Shown in pieces: positions 1 through 9,470 of a stretch of DNA of 64,000 bases. The DNA is taken from positions 1 to 64,000 of the forward strand of contig JAKCWW010001756.1 in the NCBI GenBank assembly GCA_026260175.1, given 5' to 3'. The position numbers were made by a program, and so were the translations under genes. Origin of the DNA: Reticulitermes lucifugus. Taxonomy: Eukaryota; Arthropoda; Insecta; Blattodea; Rhinotermitidae. Every line of letters starts with the position of its first letter. Position 1 is the stretch's first letter. Under the pieces are notes generated by a model. The model worked only from the letters and a program-made list of their open reading frames with translations, did not search any database and was not told where the DNA came from.

Positions 1-242
1 GCTGGTGTGTGCGCGCATGTGTTCATATGTAAACACTCATGCGCACACACACAAACATTAACATAAATTGAAAATGTTTCAAAACAAAGTGTTGAAATGA
101 ATATGTGATGTTATGAGATTGTCAGAATCAAATAAATTATTAGTGATACATTTCTTGATTGTTATATTCAAAGAATAGAAATGTTGAATATTTTATATGT
201 GAGCAATCCAAACAATTCTGTACCTCCCGTTTCTGCTTGTAG

Positions 243-575
243 GTTCACTTTGCAGTGAAACACAGCAATGAATGTAAGCTGTACAGATGCACTGCATGTC
301 CTTCATCAGGCACAGTGTTTCGTTCAGAGCTGGACTTTGGACTGCATGTACGATCTGCTCATGCTCCTCTTCCCCTGCTCACTGGGGCTGCCAATAAGAC
401 CCCAACACAGCATCCCTTCCGCTGCCTCTTTTGTCGACTCAGCTTTGCCACTGAACTTGAAATGCAGTTCCATCTTGCAGCTCATTCAAAACAATTCCAC
501 TGTCCACTCTGTCAGGAAGCCTTCCATGTGGAATTCCTGCTGGACAAACACATGCAGACACATCACACCTCTCAG
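243..575 (+). CDS. Oaz: Oaz exon (first visible), fingers of the central cluster
   Basis: The acceptor is TTGTAG before 243 and the donor is CAG|GTATGC after 575, giving 333 nt in phase 0. It starts [10 protein letters not shown], which looks like the C-terminal half of a finger split by the intron. Complete fingers follow: YRCTAC...[21 protein letters not shown]...HLAAH and [10 protein letters not shown]...HMQTHH. Reading past the donor reaches a stop at 654-656, so the splice is required. Confidence 0.88.
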
Positions 576-3500
576 GTATGCTACAACAGCACATCAAAAT
601 TTGAAACTGACTTTAAATGGGAAAGATTTTATGCAGTGAAGATTAATATCTTCTGAGATGCAGCGCCATGTTAACTTTTAAATATTTACCGACATTTTGA
701 ACTATAATGGTGCCTTCAGCTTGAGGGTCAAGTAGGACTGCTTGACCCTCACAGTAACTATTTAGCAGTTAACATGGCATAACATTCCAGAAGATTTAAA
801 CTCAAGCAACACTAATCTAAGAACCTCAAATGTCATGTTGTATGCATTTTTATACAAGTGTCATAATTTTAGTATGTGATATGAATGTCATATCTGCTTG
901 TCTACATATTTGATCTTTATGAATTTCAGTTAAATTTAATGTGCATGTTCTACACTAAAATTCGTTTGAATAAATTGTATTTTGATCTGTATCAGTCTAC
1001 TGAAACTCTGTTTTGCGTGAATTTCGAATCTGACTTTATCAGACTTTTAAAGGAACATTTTTGTCTTATTGTCCATAAATATATTTTTAAGAAAAGTAAA
1101 AAGAATCACTGTTGTATTATAATTCATGAAAAAGATCTTTGCAACATAAGGAACTTTAACTCTGATAAAATATTTAACTTAATGTGGAGGAAACTTACCT
1201 TCACCTGATATACTATTCAAACAACTCATGAATCCTTGCATCAATCATGATTGTTATTCTTAAGGTTTACGTTAATTTCTGTATACAATCAAGTAAAGAT
1301 ACATCGGGCATATGTTAATTGAGTGGTTTCTATTAGGTGATGAACAGCAATGGAATTAGTTCAGCTGAGAATCTTAGTCAACAACAGAAGTGTCCCAAAA
1401 ATAAGACATCTGGAGTGACACCTTCATCTACAACACACACCAACAACAATAATTCATCAGGGTCCAGTAACAGCACAAGCCGCAATAGCAACAACAATAA
1501 TGAAGGCAACAATAGCAAGAAAAGTGACCAAACCAATAATAACTGCTGCTGTGACATCTGTGACCGTTGTGATTTTGGAAGTGAGGCAGAACTTGTAGCT
1601 CACCGAAAACTGGTACATCATATCAAATCCGCTACAGGAAAGAATGGTGCTGTGAGTCTTCATTGTGCGTACTGCAGTGAGAATTGTAAATCACGTACTG
1701 AACTGGAAAATCACATGAAAACACATTCACAGGGTAGCAGTGGCTCAGGAAAACACAAGTGTAATATATGTGATGAACTGTGTCCCTCAGCTGCTGTACT
1801 TGCCGAACACAAACTGACACACTGCAAGGTGATATCAGGGAGCATGTGTACACAGTGTAAGGCTACGCTTGTTAGTGAGGAGCAGTTCTACACACATCTT
1901 CAGCAACACAATTCAAACAATAACAACACTAGTGCTCAAGCAAATACAAACAGTGTACACCAACAAGTGGTTTTGCCTACTCCATGTGTTGTCTGCAGGC
2001 AAACTCTTATATCTGACATAGAAGTTAGAATGCATGCAAAGTTCCATCTGAAGAACACTGCAGCTCTCACAGCAGAACCCATGTACCAATGCTGCATATG
2101 CTTGAAACAGTTTGAAATTCAGAATCTCATTGCTGTGAATGGTAGTAATGGAATTGTGCCAAGCATTCAGGGAGCTGCACATCTATGCAAGGACTGCTAC
2201 CACTGTCACAGTAAAACATCACCATCACAGCAGCAGCAGCAGCAGCAGAGTTCTCAACAGCAACAACAGCCACTGGGACATCCAATGCAGCAACAAGAAC
2301 AAGCTTTCCGTTGTTCAGAGTGCCAAGTGAAGTTTGAGACCAGCGCAGGTCTTGAAGCACATCTGGTGTCTGTCCACAGGAAAACATACCAATGCATCAA
2401 ATGCCAAGTAAGGAAACATGTTCTTCTAAGATTTGTAGATATTGCATCATAAACTAGAAACATTTCTTCCCAGTTTACACTGCAGCTATCAGTGGTCAAA
2501 ATCATAAGGTTTTGCTTGCCAGGGATAATATTTAATTCCTCAAGTTGCTGGTAGTTTCAGATATTTTCATTTGAGCAATATTGCACTAGAAAAAAAGACA
2601 CTTTAGCATATATTTAGAATTTATAAGATACTCAGTGAGTTTTGTGCTGCAAGGGTGTGTAATATTGCATGAAGTTCTTGGTCTAGCAAACTACATGCAG
2701 AAAGGAATTTAGTATGAAAACTAAACCACCACATATTGTTAATTGTGACTTGAGTTCCATATTTTTATGGTTCCAATGCGATATTTCTATGAACTGAATG
2801 TGTCTTGTCTGTTCATGGTTCTGTTACAGCTGTTAGTATTATGAACGGTATTGATTAATTTGAATACAACTTCATAGGAACAGCATAACACTGCATGACT
2901 GAAAAAGTACTTGACTTAAAATACTTCGGATGGCATTCACTCAATTTTGCCATTGCTTTGTACTTAATATCTTGTAATGCTCTGTAATGATTCTCTATGT
3001 TATACAAATATCAGCTACCCTTCCATTTTAAATATTTGTCCATATATCGCATGTCAACTAACTTTGTGTTTATGTCTAGTATTTGAAGAATTTAATAATA
3101 TTCAGCTTTATAATTTGTTAGGAATTCAAATTATAATGTAGATCACTTAAAATTATTCATGTTATGACAGAAATAGAATACTCACACATGCATGAGCACT
3201 GAATGTTCATGCACACACACACTGTCAGGAAGAATATTTTTTGTTGGATCTCAGTTACTTCTATTATGAATTTAAAATGCTGAGTAATTGAGGTCTGAAT
3301 TTAAATATAAATATTTCGTTGTGAATCCAGGTGAGTTTTGAGACAGAACGTGAGATACAAATGCATGTGGCTACACACCTCCTAACAGAAGGGAGCAGCC
3401 ATGAGTGTCACCTGTGTCGTCGGTTGTTAGCTACCCCACTGAAGCTGCAGGCACACCTCATAGAGCACACATTTGCAGGCTGTGGCAGCTTTACCTGCTA

Positions 3501-5280
3501 CCTGTGTAGTGCTGTGTTCACAGCAGCTCAAGGCTTACAGCAGCATATGCTGGAGCATGGCCTGGCTGCAAGACCTTATGACTGTTCAAGATGCAGTCTG
3601 CGCTTCTTCTTCCGTGCTGAGTTGGACAACCACAGCTACAACCATCTTGAAGAGGATGCAGTTGCCATGTCAAATTCCTCAGCGTTGTTAGATGGAGGAG
3701 ACATAGCAAGTAAGGTGAGATGATACTGCAGAGCACCTTTGTTCTTCTGTGTATTATGATAAACGTGATTGTGACTGATATTAACTACTAGAGCTGCAAT
3801 AAATCAGAGCAGTTTTTTGCAAGTGAAGCTATATCTGTGTCTGAGGACCATGCCTATATAATATAAAGGAGTCATGGAATAAAGACTCGAGATATTCTTA
3901 GTGTTAGTACTTGATGTTTTTTCCGTCATCTATTTCATGCATCATCAATCTTTATTTCCTGGGGAAGTGCCCATGGTAACCATTGGACAGGTGGGCCTGG
4001 GAGTCATAGAATTGAACTCTGATCATACATTCCATAGCGTCACATGGTTCATTCAGTGGGCACCACGGTTCTTTTCTGGGGGTAAAGTAGTGGCCTGGAA
4101 GTGAAGTTGACAACTCACCTCCATCTGGTGTGAAGGTTAATAATTGGTGCAGCTATACATTTATTTCCCTGTATGCCTTAATGGCACAGAGAAGGACAGC
4201 TGTACCTTTACCTTTACCCCTACCATTGAAATTAAAAGGCTGAATGCACAATAAAAATACAGCTCACACTTGTAGCAGTAATTCTCTTCCTCCCACTTCA
4301 CAGACTGGAAAAGTAGTTTTCATTTTTTATGTGACAGATTTTCCCAGTTTCAAAGTGATATTAAAATATGATTTCTGTTTCATTATACAGGCTGCCTACT
4401 ATCACCACTTGAACACAAATGGGACATATGACTCTTCAAATCCCGACATGCACTACTATAAGACATTAGTCCAAGAAACTTCAAAACAGCATAAACACAA
4501 AACCAATAAAAGTCACAGCAGTAAAGGAGCAGTAGTGTTGAAATGTTTGGAATGTAACAAAGAATTCAGCAGCATTCTAGGTCTTCAGACACATCAGCGG
4601 CATCACAAACACACATCAGGCACAAGTAAGAAAGTTTATACTTGTAATGAATGTGGGAAAGAGTTTGGAATGCCAAGAAATCTTAGTGTCCACATGCGGT
4701 CACATCATGAAGATCACAGTGGTGAAGAGCAAGCCTCTGAAGACATGAACATTGTTACTGAAGAACATTATCAGTCAGAGGGAAACAGGCCAGGATCTTC
4801 TCATGCCTGTTCATTATGTCATAAAGGTTTCCCTGATGCTGACACTCTTGGCACACATATAACATTACAACACTTTCGCTGTCCACAGTGTGGTGAAGCA
4901 TTTGTACGTCAACGTCACATTACTGATCATATCAGAAAGATGCATTCAGCTAAAGAGGGCCAGTATGTTACTGGAGAGAATGTATCAACAGAAATAAATG
5001 AACGTGAGATGAAAGAGGGGCCAGTTATAGTTAAAGAAGAAAATGAAGATGAGAATATTGATGTCTCAGCATTGACACCAACAGCAGATCAACAATATGT
5101 TGGCTCCCCTAATCACCATGCTGTCTCAGAACATGGAGAACAATTGGAAAGTTACATAACAAATACAAAAAGCAATGACACATCACACTCACACATTCAC
5201 AGTCCATCTTCTCCAAATGCTGCACAACAAAGTAATAGTACCAATGATGACAACGACGATGATGAAGATGATGATGTTGT

Positions 5281-5320
<40 letters not shown>

Positions 5321-5377
5321 GAAGAAGGAACAAGCTTGTCTCCAACACCACCAACAGAAGGTGATAATGATCGTTAA
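243..5377 (+). CDS. Oaz: ZNF423/ZNF521-type multi-C2H2 zinc-finger transcription factor (3' part of gene, four exons)
   Basis: Joining 243-575, 1337-2407, 3331-3714 and 4391-5377 gives 924 codons and a stop, all junctions in phase 0. The protein has about 18 C2H2 fingers, a Q/N/S-rich linker and a poly-Asp tail. Identity rests on several stretches typical of ZNF423/ZNF521 and Drosophila Oaz: [46 protein letters not shown] running across the intron into [13 protein letters not shown], then [16 protein letters not shown] and [11 protein letters not shown]. In vertebrates this family is nuclear, binds DNA, and partners SMADs and EBF/Collier factors in neural and adipocyte differentiation. That role is inherited knowledge, not visible here. 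The first visible exon opens inside a finger (the His-end of one whose Cys pair must be on an upstream exon), so the gene starts outside the window. Residues were compared from memory, without an alignment. Confidence 0.93.
576..1336 (+). other. Oaz: Oaz intron (761 nt)
   Basis: AT-rich intron with GT-AG ends. Apart from the nested inverted repeat at 665-778 I see nothing recognisable. Open frames inside it have no family resemblance. Confidence 0.85.
665..778. repeat. Nested inverted repeat in an Oaz intron
   Basis: The outer arms GCCATGTTAAC (665-675) and GTTAACATGGC (768-778) are perfect complements. Inside them TGAGGGTCAAG (722-732) and CTTGACCCTCA (741-751) form a second perfect 11-bp hairpin with an 8-nt loop. 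This looks like a small foldback element or the core of a decayed MITE. No transposase is present. Confidence 0.7.
1337..2407 (+). CDS. Oaz: Oaz large exon: Q/N/S-rich linker plus about eight fingers
   Basis: The acceptor TATTAG precedes 1337 and the donor CAA|GTAAGG follows 2407, giving 1071 nt in phase 0. It begins with about 65 residues of N/S/T-rich low complexity, then fingers CDICDRCDF...[39 protein letters not shown], a degenerate YQCCIC finger followed by HLCKDCYHC, a glutamine-rich spacer, FRCSEC, and finally YQCIKCQ. That last finger has its Cys pair here and its His pair on the next exon, which pins the splice junction. Reading past the donor would end at 2450-2452. Confidence 0.93.
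2229..2280 (+). repeat. Oaz: CAG/CAA microsatellite encoding a polyglutamine spacer
   Basis: A run of CAG codons, interrupted by AGTTCT and then mixed CAA/CAG, encodes two glutamine blocks between fingers. This is expected to be length-variable between alleles. Confidence 0.85.
2408..3330 (+). other. Oaz: Oaz intron (923 nt)
   Basis: GT-AG intron, AT-rich, with no recognisable repeat. A short imperfect hairpin with CA-rich flanks lies near 3185-3222 (TGCATGA and TCATGCA arms). Confidence 0.85.
3331..3714 (+). CDS. Oaz: Oaz exon: most conserved finger block
   Basis: The acceptor AATCCAG precedes 3331. The donor chosen is AAG|GTGAGA after 3714, because it keeps phase 0 with the next exon. A competing GTAAGG at 3710 would give phase 1. 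The exon completes the finger begun upstream ([16 protein letters not shown]), then [10 protein letters not shown]...[14 protein letters not shown]...HMLEHG and [12 protein letters not shown]...HSYNH. In vertebrate ZNF423/521, as I recall, the protein ends shortly after the equivalent FFFQTELQNH finger. Here, if the donor is not used, translation stops after three more codons (SKVR, stop 3721-3723). Confidence 0.93.
3715..4390 (+). other. Oaz: Oaz intron (676 nt), contains a sense-strand SINE
   Basis: GT-AG intron. Its middle 270 bases are a SINE copy (listed separately). The open frame running from 4244 into the last exon is intron sequence up to the acceptor ATTATACAG at 4382-4390. Confidence 0.85.
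3958..4226 (+). mobile_element. tRNA-derived SINE, (CTTTAC)-tailed family (family A), sense copy
   Basis: Its reverse complement matches, base block by base block, the other family A copies in this window: the AAGG(C/T)(A/C)TA..., GTATAGCT..., TTAACCTT.CAC.AGATGGAGGTGAG and CTTTACCCC segments. The tail ends with CTTTACCTTTACCCC. The tRNA head is at the left end with a decayed B box. This copy is old and CpG-poor, and the only one of eight on the + strand. Confidence 0.72.
4391..5377 (+). CDS. Oaz: Oaz terminal coding exon: four further fingers and acidic tail
   Basis: The acceptor ATTATACAG precedes 4391, and there are 984 coding nt plus the TAA stop at 5375-5377. Fingers: [12 protein letters not shown]...[17 protein letters not shown]...[16 protein letters not shown]...HITLQH and [10 protein letters not shown]...HIRKMH. 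A long charged, S/T-rich tail follows and ends in a GAT/GAC-encoded poly-aspartate run and EEEGTSLSP. No finger comes after about residue 185 of the exon. The acidic tail is possibly an activation or protein-binding region, which is inference only. Confidence 0.92.
5245..5324 (+). repeat. Oaz: GAT/GAC microsatellite encoding poly-aspartate
   Basis: Trinucleotide run (GATGATGAT...) in frame as Asp, with a few Val and Glu codons, followed by GAAGAAGAA. On the opposite strand it gives a spurious His-rich frame, which I reject as a gene. Confidence 0.9.
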
Positions 5378-8202
5378 GGCTTTAAAATTGTGACATACGT
5401 AGGTGCTGGCTTTTCAGATGGCCTATTACATTATAGACTCTATAGCATCCAAAGTGAAAGACTTCCAGGAATTCAAAGGTAAGGATTCAATGAACAGAAA
5501 GATTTGCTTTCAGGTTTAACGTTTCACACAACACAAAATGAGTTCTGTATTTGTTTTATTTATTTTTATACTGGTGAACTCAGAAAACATCTCCTTATTT
5601 TGATGGGTGTGAAAAATGATACGATGAACAGTAAAATTTCACAAGTACTGTTTGTAAGCTTAGTACAAAATGTGCAGTACATTGTCATCCTCATGGAATT
5701 TAGTAACTAACAGGGGAAAGATATGAATGGATGACGGTGTTATCGACTGTCAGAATGGCAGTTATTGTAAATGTTTAATCTCAATGAATGGACAAGAGAA
5801 ATGTTTCCATCCACACTTCCGTGGTGCACTATGTCTGCCTTAACATTTCAGTTTCTGCATTTGTCTGTTCCAATAACTTGATAGGAGTTATTCAACAGAG
5901 GGAACAGAAACAGCCAATAGTGACACAGAATTGTTAACATTGCCAAAAAAAGAGAGTAATAATTCACAAAGCCAGAGTAAACGCATGGGTATTTAGAATC
6001 AAAGACAGGTTCTGTATCTCTTCCTGAATATTATTGTACAACAGTTGTGGGCAAATCACTGTAGGATATGGGCTTGGTGAAGGAAGCTATCTTCTCAGAA
6101 ATGCACTAGTATGTATATCTTCCCACTGATTGATGTCACTTACATGTTTGGTGTGTGACATCCCGTTGTGTTTTCAGTTTAAGACTAAATAAATTTAAAT
6201 TAAGTCACCACAACAAAGTTTTGTTGATTGGATAGAAATTCATTTAGTTATTTCCATGTGTTAATTTCTGTAGATTTAAATCCTTCCCATGTATTGAATA
6301 TTTATATGTGTTTTTATACTTTGTCATTCCATTAGTAATTTATATATGAAAATAAATGGTAGGCATTTTCTCAGCACTTCAATACAGCATACAATGACAG
6401 AAAACAAAGTATACAAACAGAGAGGAATTTTGTACCTTTCAGAAATTTTTTTTCTAAGCAACAACAAAGAAATATTTGCTGCAATATATATATAAATGTA
6501 TTTCAGTTCCAAATTGCTGCAGCATCACTGTAATCGTCCACATTTTTCATTAAGTTTATTATTAAACAATATTGGCACAGCTTCCTGATTTTCACTGTAC
6601 ATAATCTACACATCTGTATGACATTTCTTGCAGCTTACACAACAAGAGTTTAGCTTGTAGGATATGTTGAATCACTATGTTGAGAAGAGGGGACTGTTTC
6701 ACTGTAAATAGAAAATCACTAAATTTGATGAATTTCATGCCTTTTAATTAAATCTTAACTTTCAGTTGGAAATTTATCTCACAGGTTTTCTGTACATCAT
6801 TATAGTCTGCTCCAGCCAATTTATATGTTATCAGGAACAGTAATATTTTGTAATAGTAGGGTTTATATTTCTTTTGAAATAATTAATCTGAGCTTCTTTA
6901 AGTGCTGTCTGCATAACCGCTCCTTTCAGTCCAGTGACTTGCCTTCTACTGTATTATCACATACAGGATAATTTGTCTTACTGGTAACATTATCCAAAAG
7001 CTGCAACTTCTCATAATGTATCCATATAATCCAAGTAATTCCAAACCTGTCCCATTAAAAAAATTCACCAACGTGTCTTTGAGGTGACTCTATGTAACTT
7101 TTCACTACAAATCCAAATATTAATGCATGCACGGGTTTATCGTTCTAACTGTTCAAAGTAAGTGTTTCAAATGGATGACATGTATTACAGCATTATGGGT
7201 TGGCCCTACCGTATCTACCTTGTAGGTAACTCGCTCAATTTAAAATATGTGGTTACTTCAAGTATCCTTGTTTTTTGTAGACAACTGATTGTCTAGTGAG
7301 TTAAGGAAGTTGTTTGGCTCATCTGTTTCATATGGTCAGATGGAATAACATATGTGATGCAAAAAATTTAAACTGTTGGTAGTCTTGGTACTCAGAGTTT
7401 TGTGTTACAAATATTTATCCAATGGCTTGAAAGTTGTCATATCAACCTTTGTATCCAAGACCATTTTGTTATGTTATTTTTAATTGTGTTGTGGGAATTA
7501 CATTTAGGTGCATATAATTCCATTGAAAATCAATATATTATTAGTAAATATGTAAATAAAGCCATTACTTAGAAGCACTGATTTCTTAAAAAATGTTCAT
7601 TAAATTTAGAAAAAGATATATATTACTATATAAAGTATGTGGGGTGGTAAAATATTTAATGTAGGGACCAAAATGGTTAAAGAAGGTAGTGTCTTTGTTA
7701 TAATTCCTTCTATTTGTAATATTTTGAAGGAACACAGAAAAAATGTGAAGAAATGTTGAAAGTGTTTTCAAATTCATATCTGTGTACATTCCTGTCCTCC
7801 GTGGCAATTTAAATTATTTTATTCTTATTGTCATTAATATTGTTATCACAAAAGCGGTTTTGTTTATAGATGAGCAGTTTTTTTGGGAAATACGTAATTG
7901 TACAAGCGATTAACATTTGGGGGGGAACCATTTAGAAAACGATGGTACGTTTTATATGTTGGTTATTACCATACCATTGAGGTTGTTGTGTAGTTTTTGA
8001 AAGGAACTTCCCACCTGATACATAGCACACTCCCTCACACATCACAATATCTCCAGCCTTGATGCAATATGATTGTATGTAGTAGATATTTATATTTACA
8101 AAACAACGAGGACTAAATGGGGACAGTTATATTGTTTTAATAAAGGTGAGGAGGTTCCTTAACTTTTGTTTAACTGAAAAGCCAAAGTATAACAATAATA
8201 AA
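5378..8202 (+). other. Oaz: Probable long 3' UTR of Oaz
   Basis: No coding frame with any family resemblance is visible. AATAAA signals occur at about 6188, 7555 and 8197. CpG becomes frequent from about 7.85 kb. If the upstream CpG shortage reflects transcription-linked methylation, the main 3' end lies near the 7555 or 8197 signal. The exact polyadenylation site cannot be fixed from sequence. Confidence 0.5.
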
Positions 8203-8584
8203 GTTTTATGTAAAATGAAAAATGTTAACTTTCGTATTTGTTTTATTACCTCTTCAGACTGTATTCATTCTCCTTCCAAATCCTGAATCACATGCTGCTA
8301 ATCCGCATGCCTATATATCTCCTTCTTTGTACTTTGTAATTTCTGAATGATTTTGATGGAAGTGTATTGGGGTAGATCTATTTTTCTCAACATTAACAAG
8401 ATAAAGGATAATGATCAAGAAATGAGAATTTTAGAAAGGAGATTTCACAGGGGAGTTTCAAAACTGATTAGACCTACTTGAGAGATGCCATCTGAAAATT
8501 TCCTACAGTAAAGACAAAGACATATTGCACTCTTAGCCATGTATGCCTCAGAGTACTAGTCGTTCTCTCAAATCTGTGGGGGGC

Positions 8585-8810
8585 TAAGTACTTTTGACGT
8601 GGGTAAGTATGTAAATTACATACTACTGAGGTACTAAAAAAAAGCACCATTGAAGTAGGTAAGATAAGTACTGTTAAATTGTGTAAAATAAGTACCTACG
8701 ATGTAGATAAGTACCGTTGAAGTGGGTAAGATAAGGACCACGTATGTAGATAGGTATTTTGAAGTAGGTAAGATAAGTATTACAGTTGAAGTAAATAAGA
8801 TGAGAGCTGG
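8585..8810. repeat. Degenerate minisatellite, unit about 22-25 bp
   Basis: About nine imperfect tandem copies of a unit close to AAGTACCGTTGAAGTAGGTA plus AGAT. The best copies begin near 8645, 8668, 8710 and 8765. Some units have alternative middles such as CTACGATGTAGAT. No coding potential. Confidence 0.75.
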
Positions 8811-9189
8811 ACGATTTGTTTGAAATTCGGATGTAATAGCTATATACTTACATATAATTTACGTAGATAAACTTTGTAAGTGATGAACTATATTTTTATA
8901 CTGCAGTTTATATTATAAAATATATATTTCAGTATTAAAAGTGATGTAGGTTTAGAACTACCTTCCAAACAGCAGACATCCAAAATAAAATGACGTTTAT
9001 CCACTGATTTGGTTCTGTTATATAACTGTACACCAAGGCAACCAATCTCTATACGATTTAATTAATAATTCAAGAATAAAATGGCACGTTTAACAAATTA
9101 ATCCTTCTAGATGCCAGTCTTCTAGATACAAGTTTCTTAAGTTGTGTACTTGTGTTTATAGATTGGGTTTATAGATGGCATTCTTGTGG

Positions 9190-9470
9190 CACACGTTTCT
9201 CGTAAGTGTAAAGGTAAAAAGCAACCCATGACATGCTCATGCAGGCACAGAGGAGAGGCGGAGGTATAGCTCCAACCCATTCGCAACCAGGCAGTAGGAG
9301 GTGGGCAGCACCATGCTGCGGCCGCTTTACCCATTGTACAGGAGGCTGACTTGTCCTCGGAGCCGGTCTCGGCGCACGGAAATTCTCGCCCCCACTGGGA
9401 ATCAGTCCCCGGACCGTCCAGCCCGTAGCAAGTTGCTATGCCTACTACGCCATCCCGACCACCTCCTGTA
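9190..9470 (-). mobile_element. tRNA-derived SINE, family A (CpG-rich copy)
   Basis: Read on the minus strand it begins with a tRNA-like head (CTACGGGCTGGACGGTCCGG with a B-box-like GGGACTGATTCCC) and ends with the AAAGGTAAA-type tail. The order GTATAGCTC, GCTTTACCCATTGTACAGGAGG, CCGGTCTC and CCCCCACTGGGAATC matches the copy at 34446-34713. CpG sites are largely kept. Confidence 0.75.

Noticed and set aside
5-50. Imperfect GTGTGTGCGC hairpin at the window start
   Set aside because: Mostly explained by GT/CA dinucleotide runs of opposite sense; too little evidence for an element.
4244-4390. Possible upstream start for the last Oaz exon
   Set aside because: Intron sequence. A consensus acceptor at 4390 and phase agreement with the previous exon fix the exon start at 4391.
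5109-5354. His-rich open frame on the minus strand
   Set aside because: It is the complement of the poly-Asp GAT run in the last Oaz exon.
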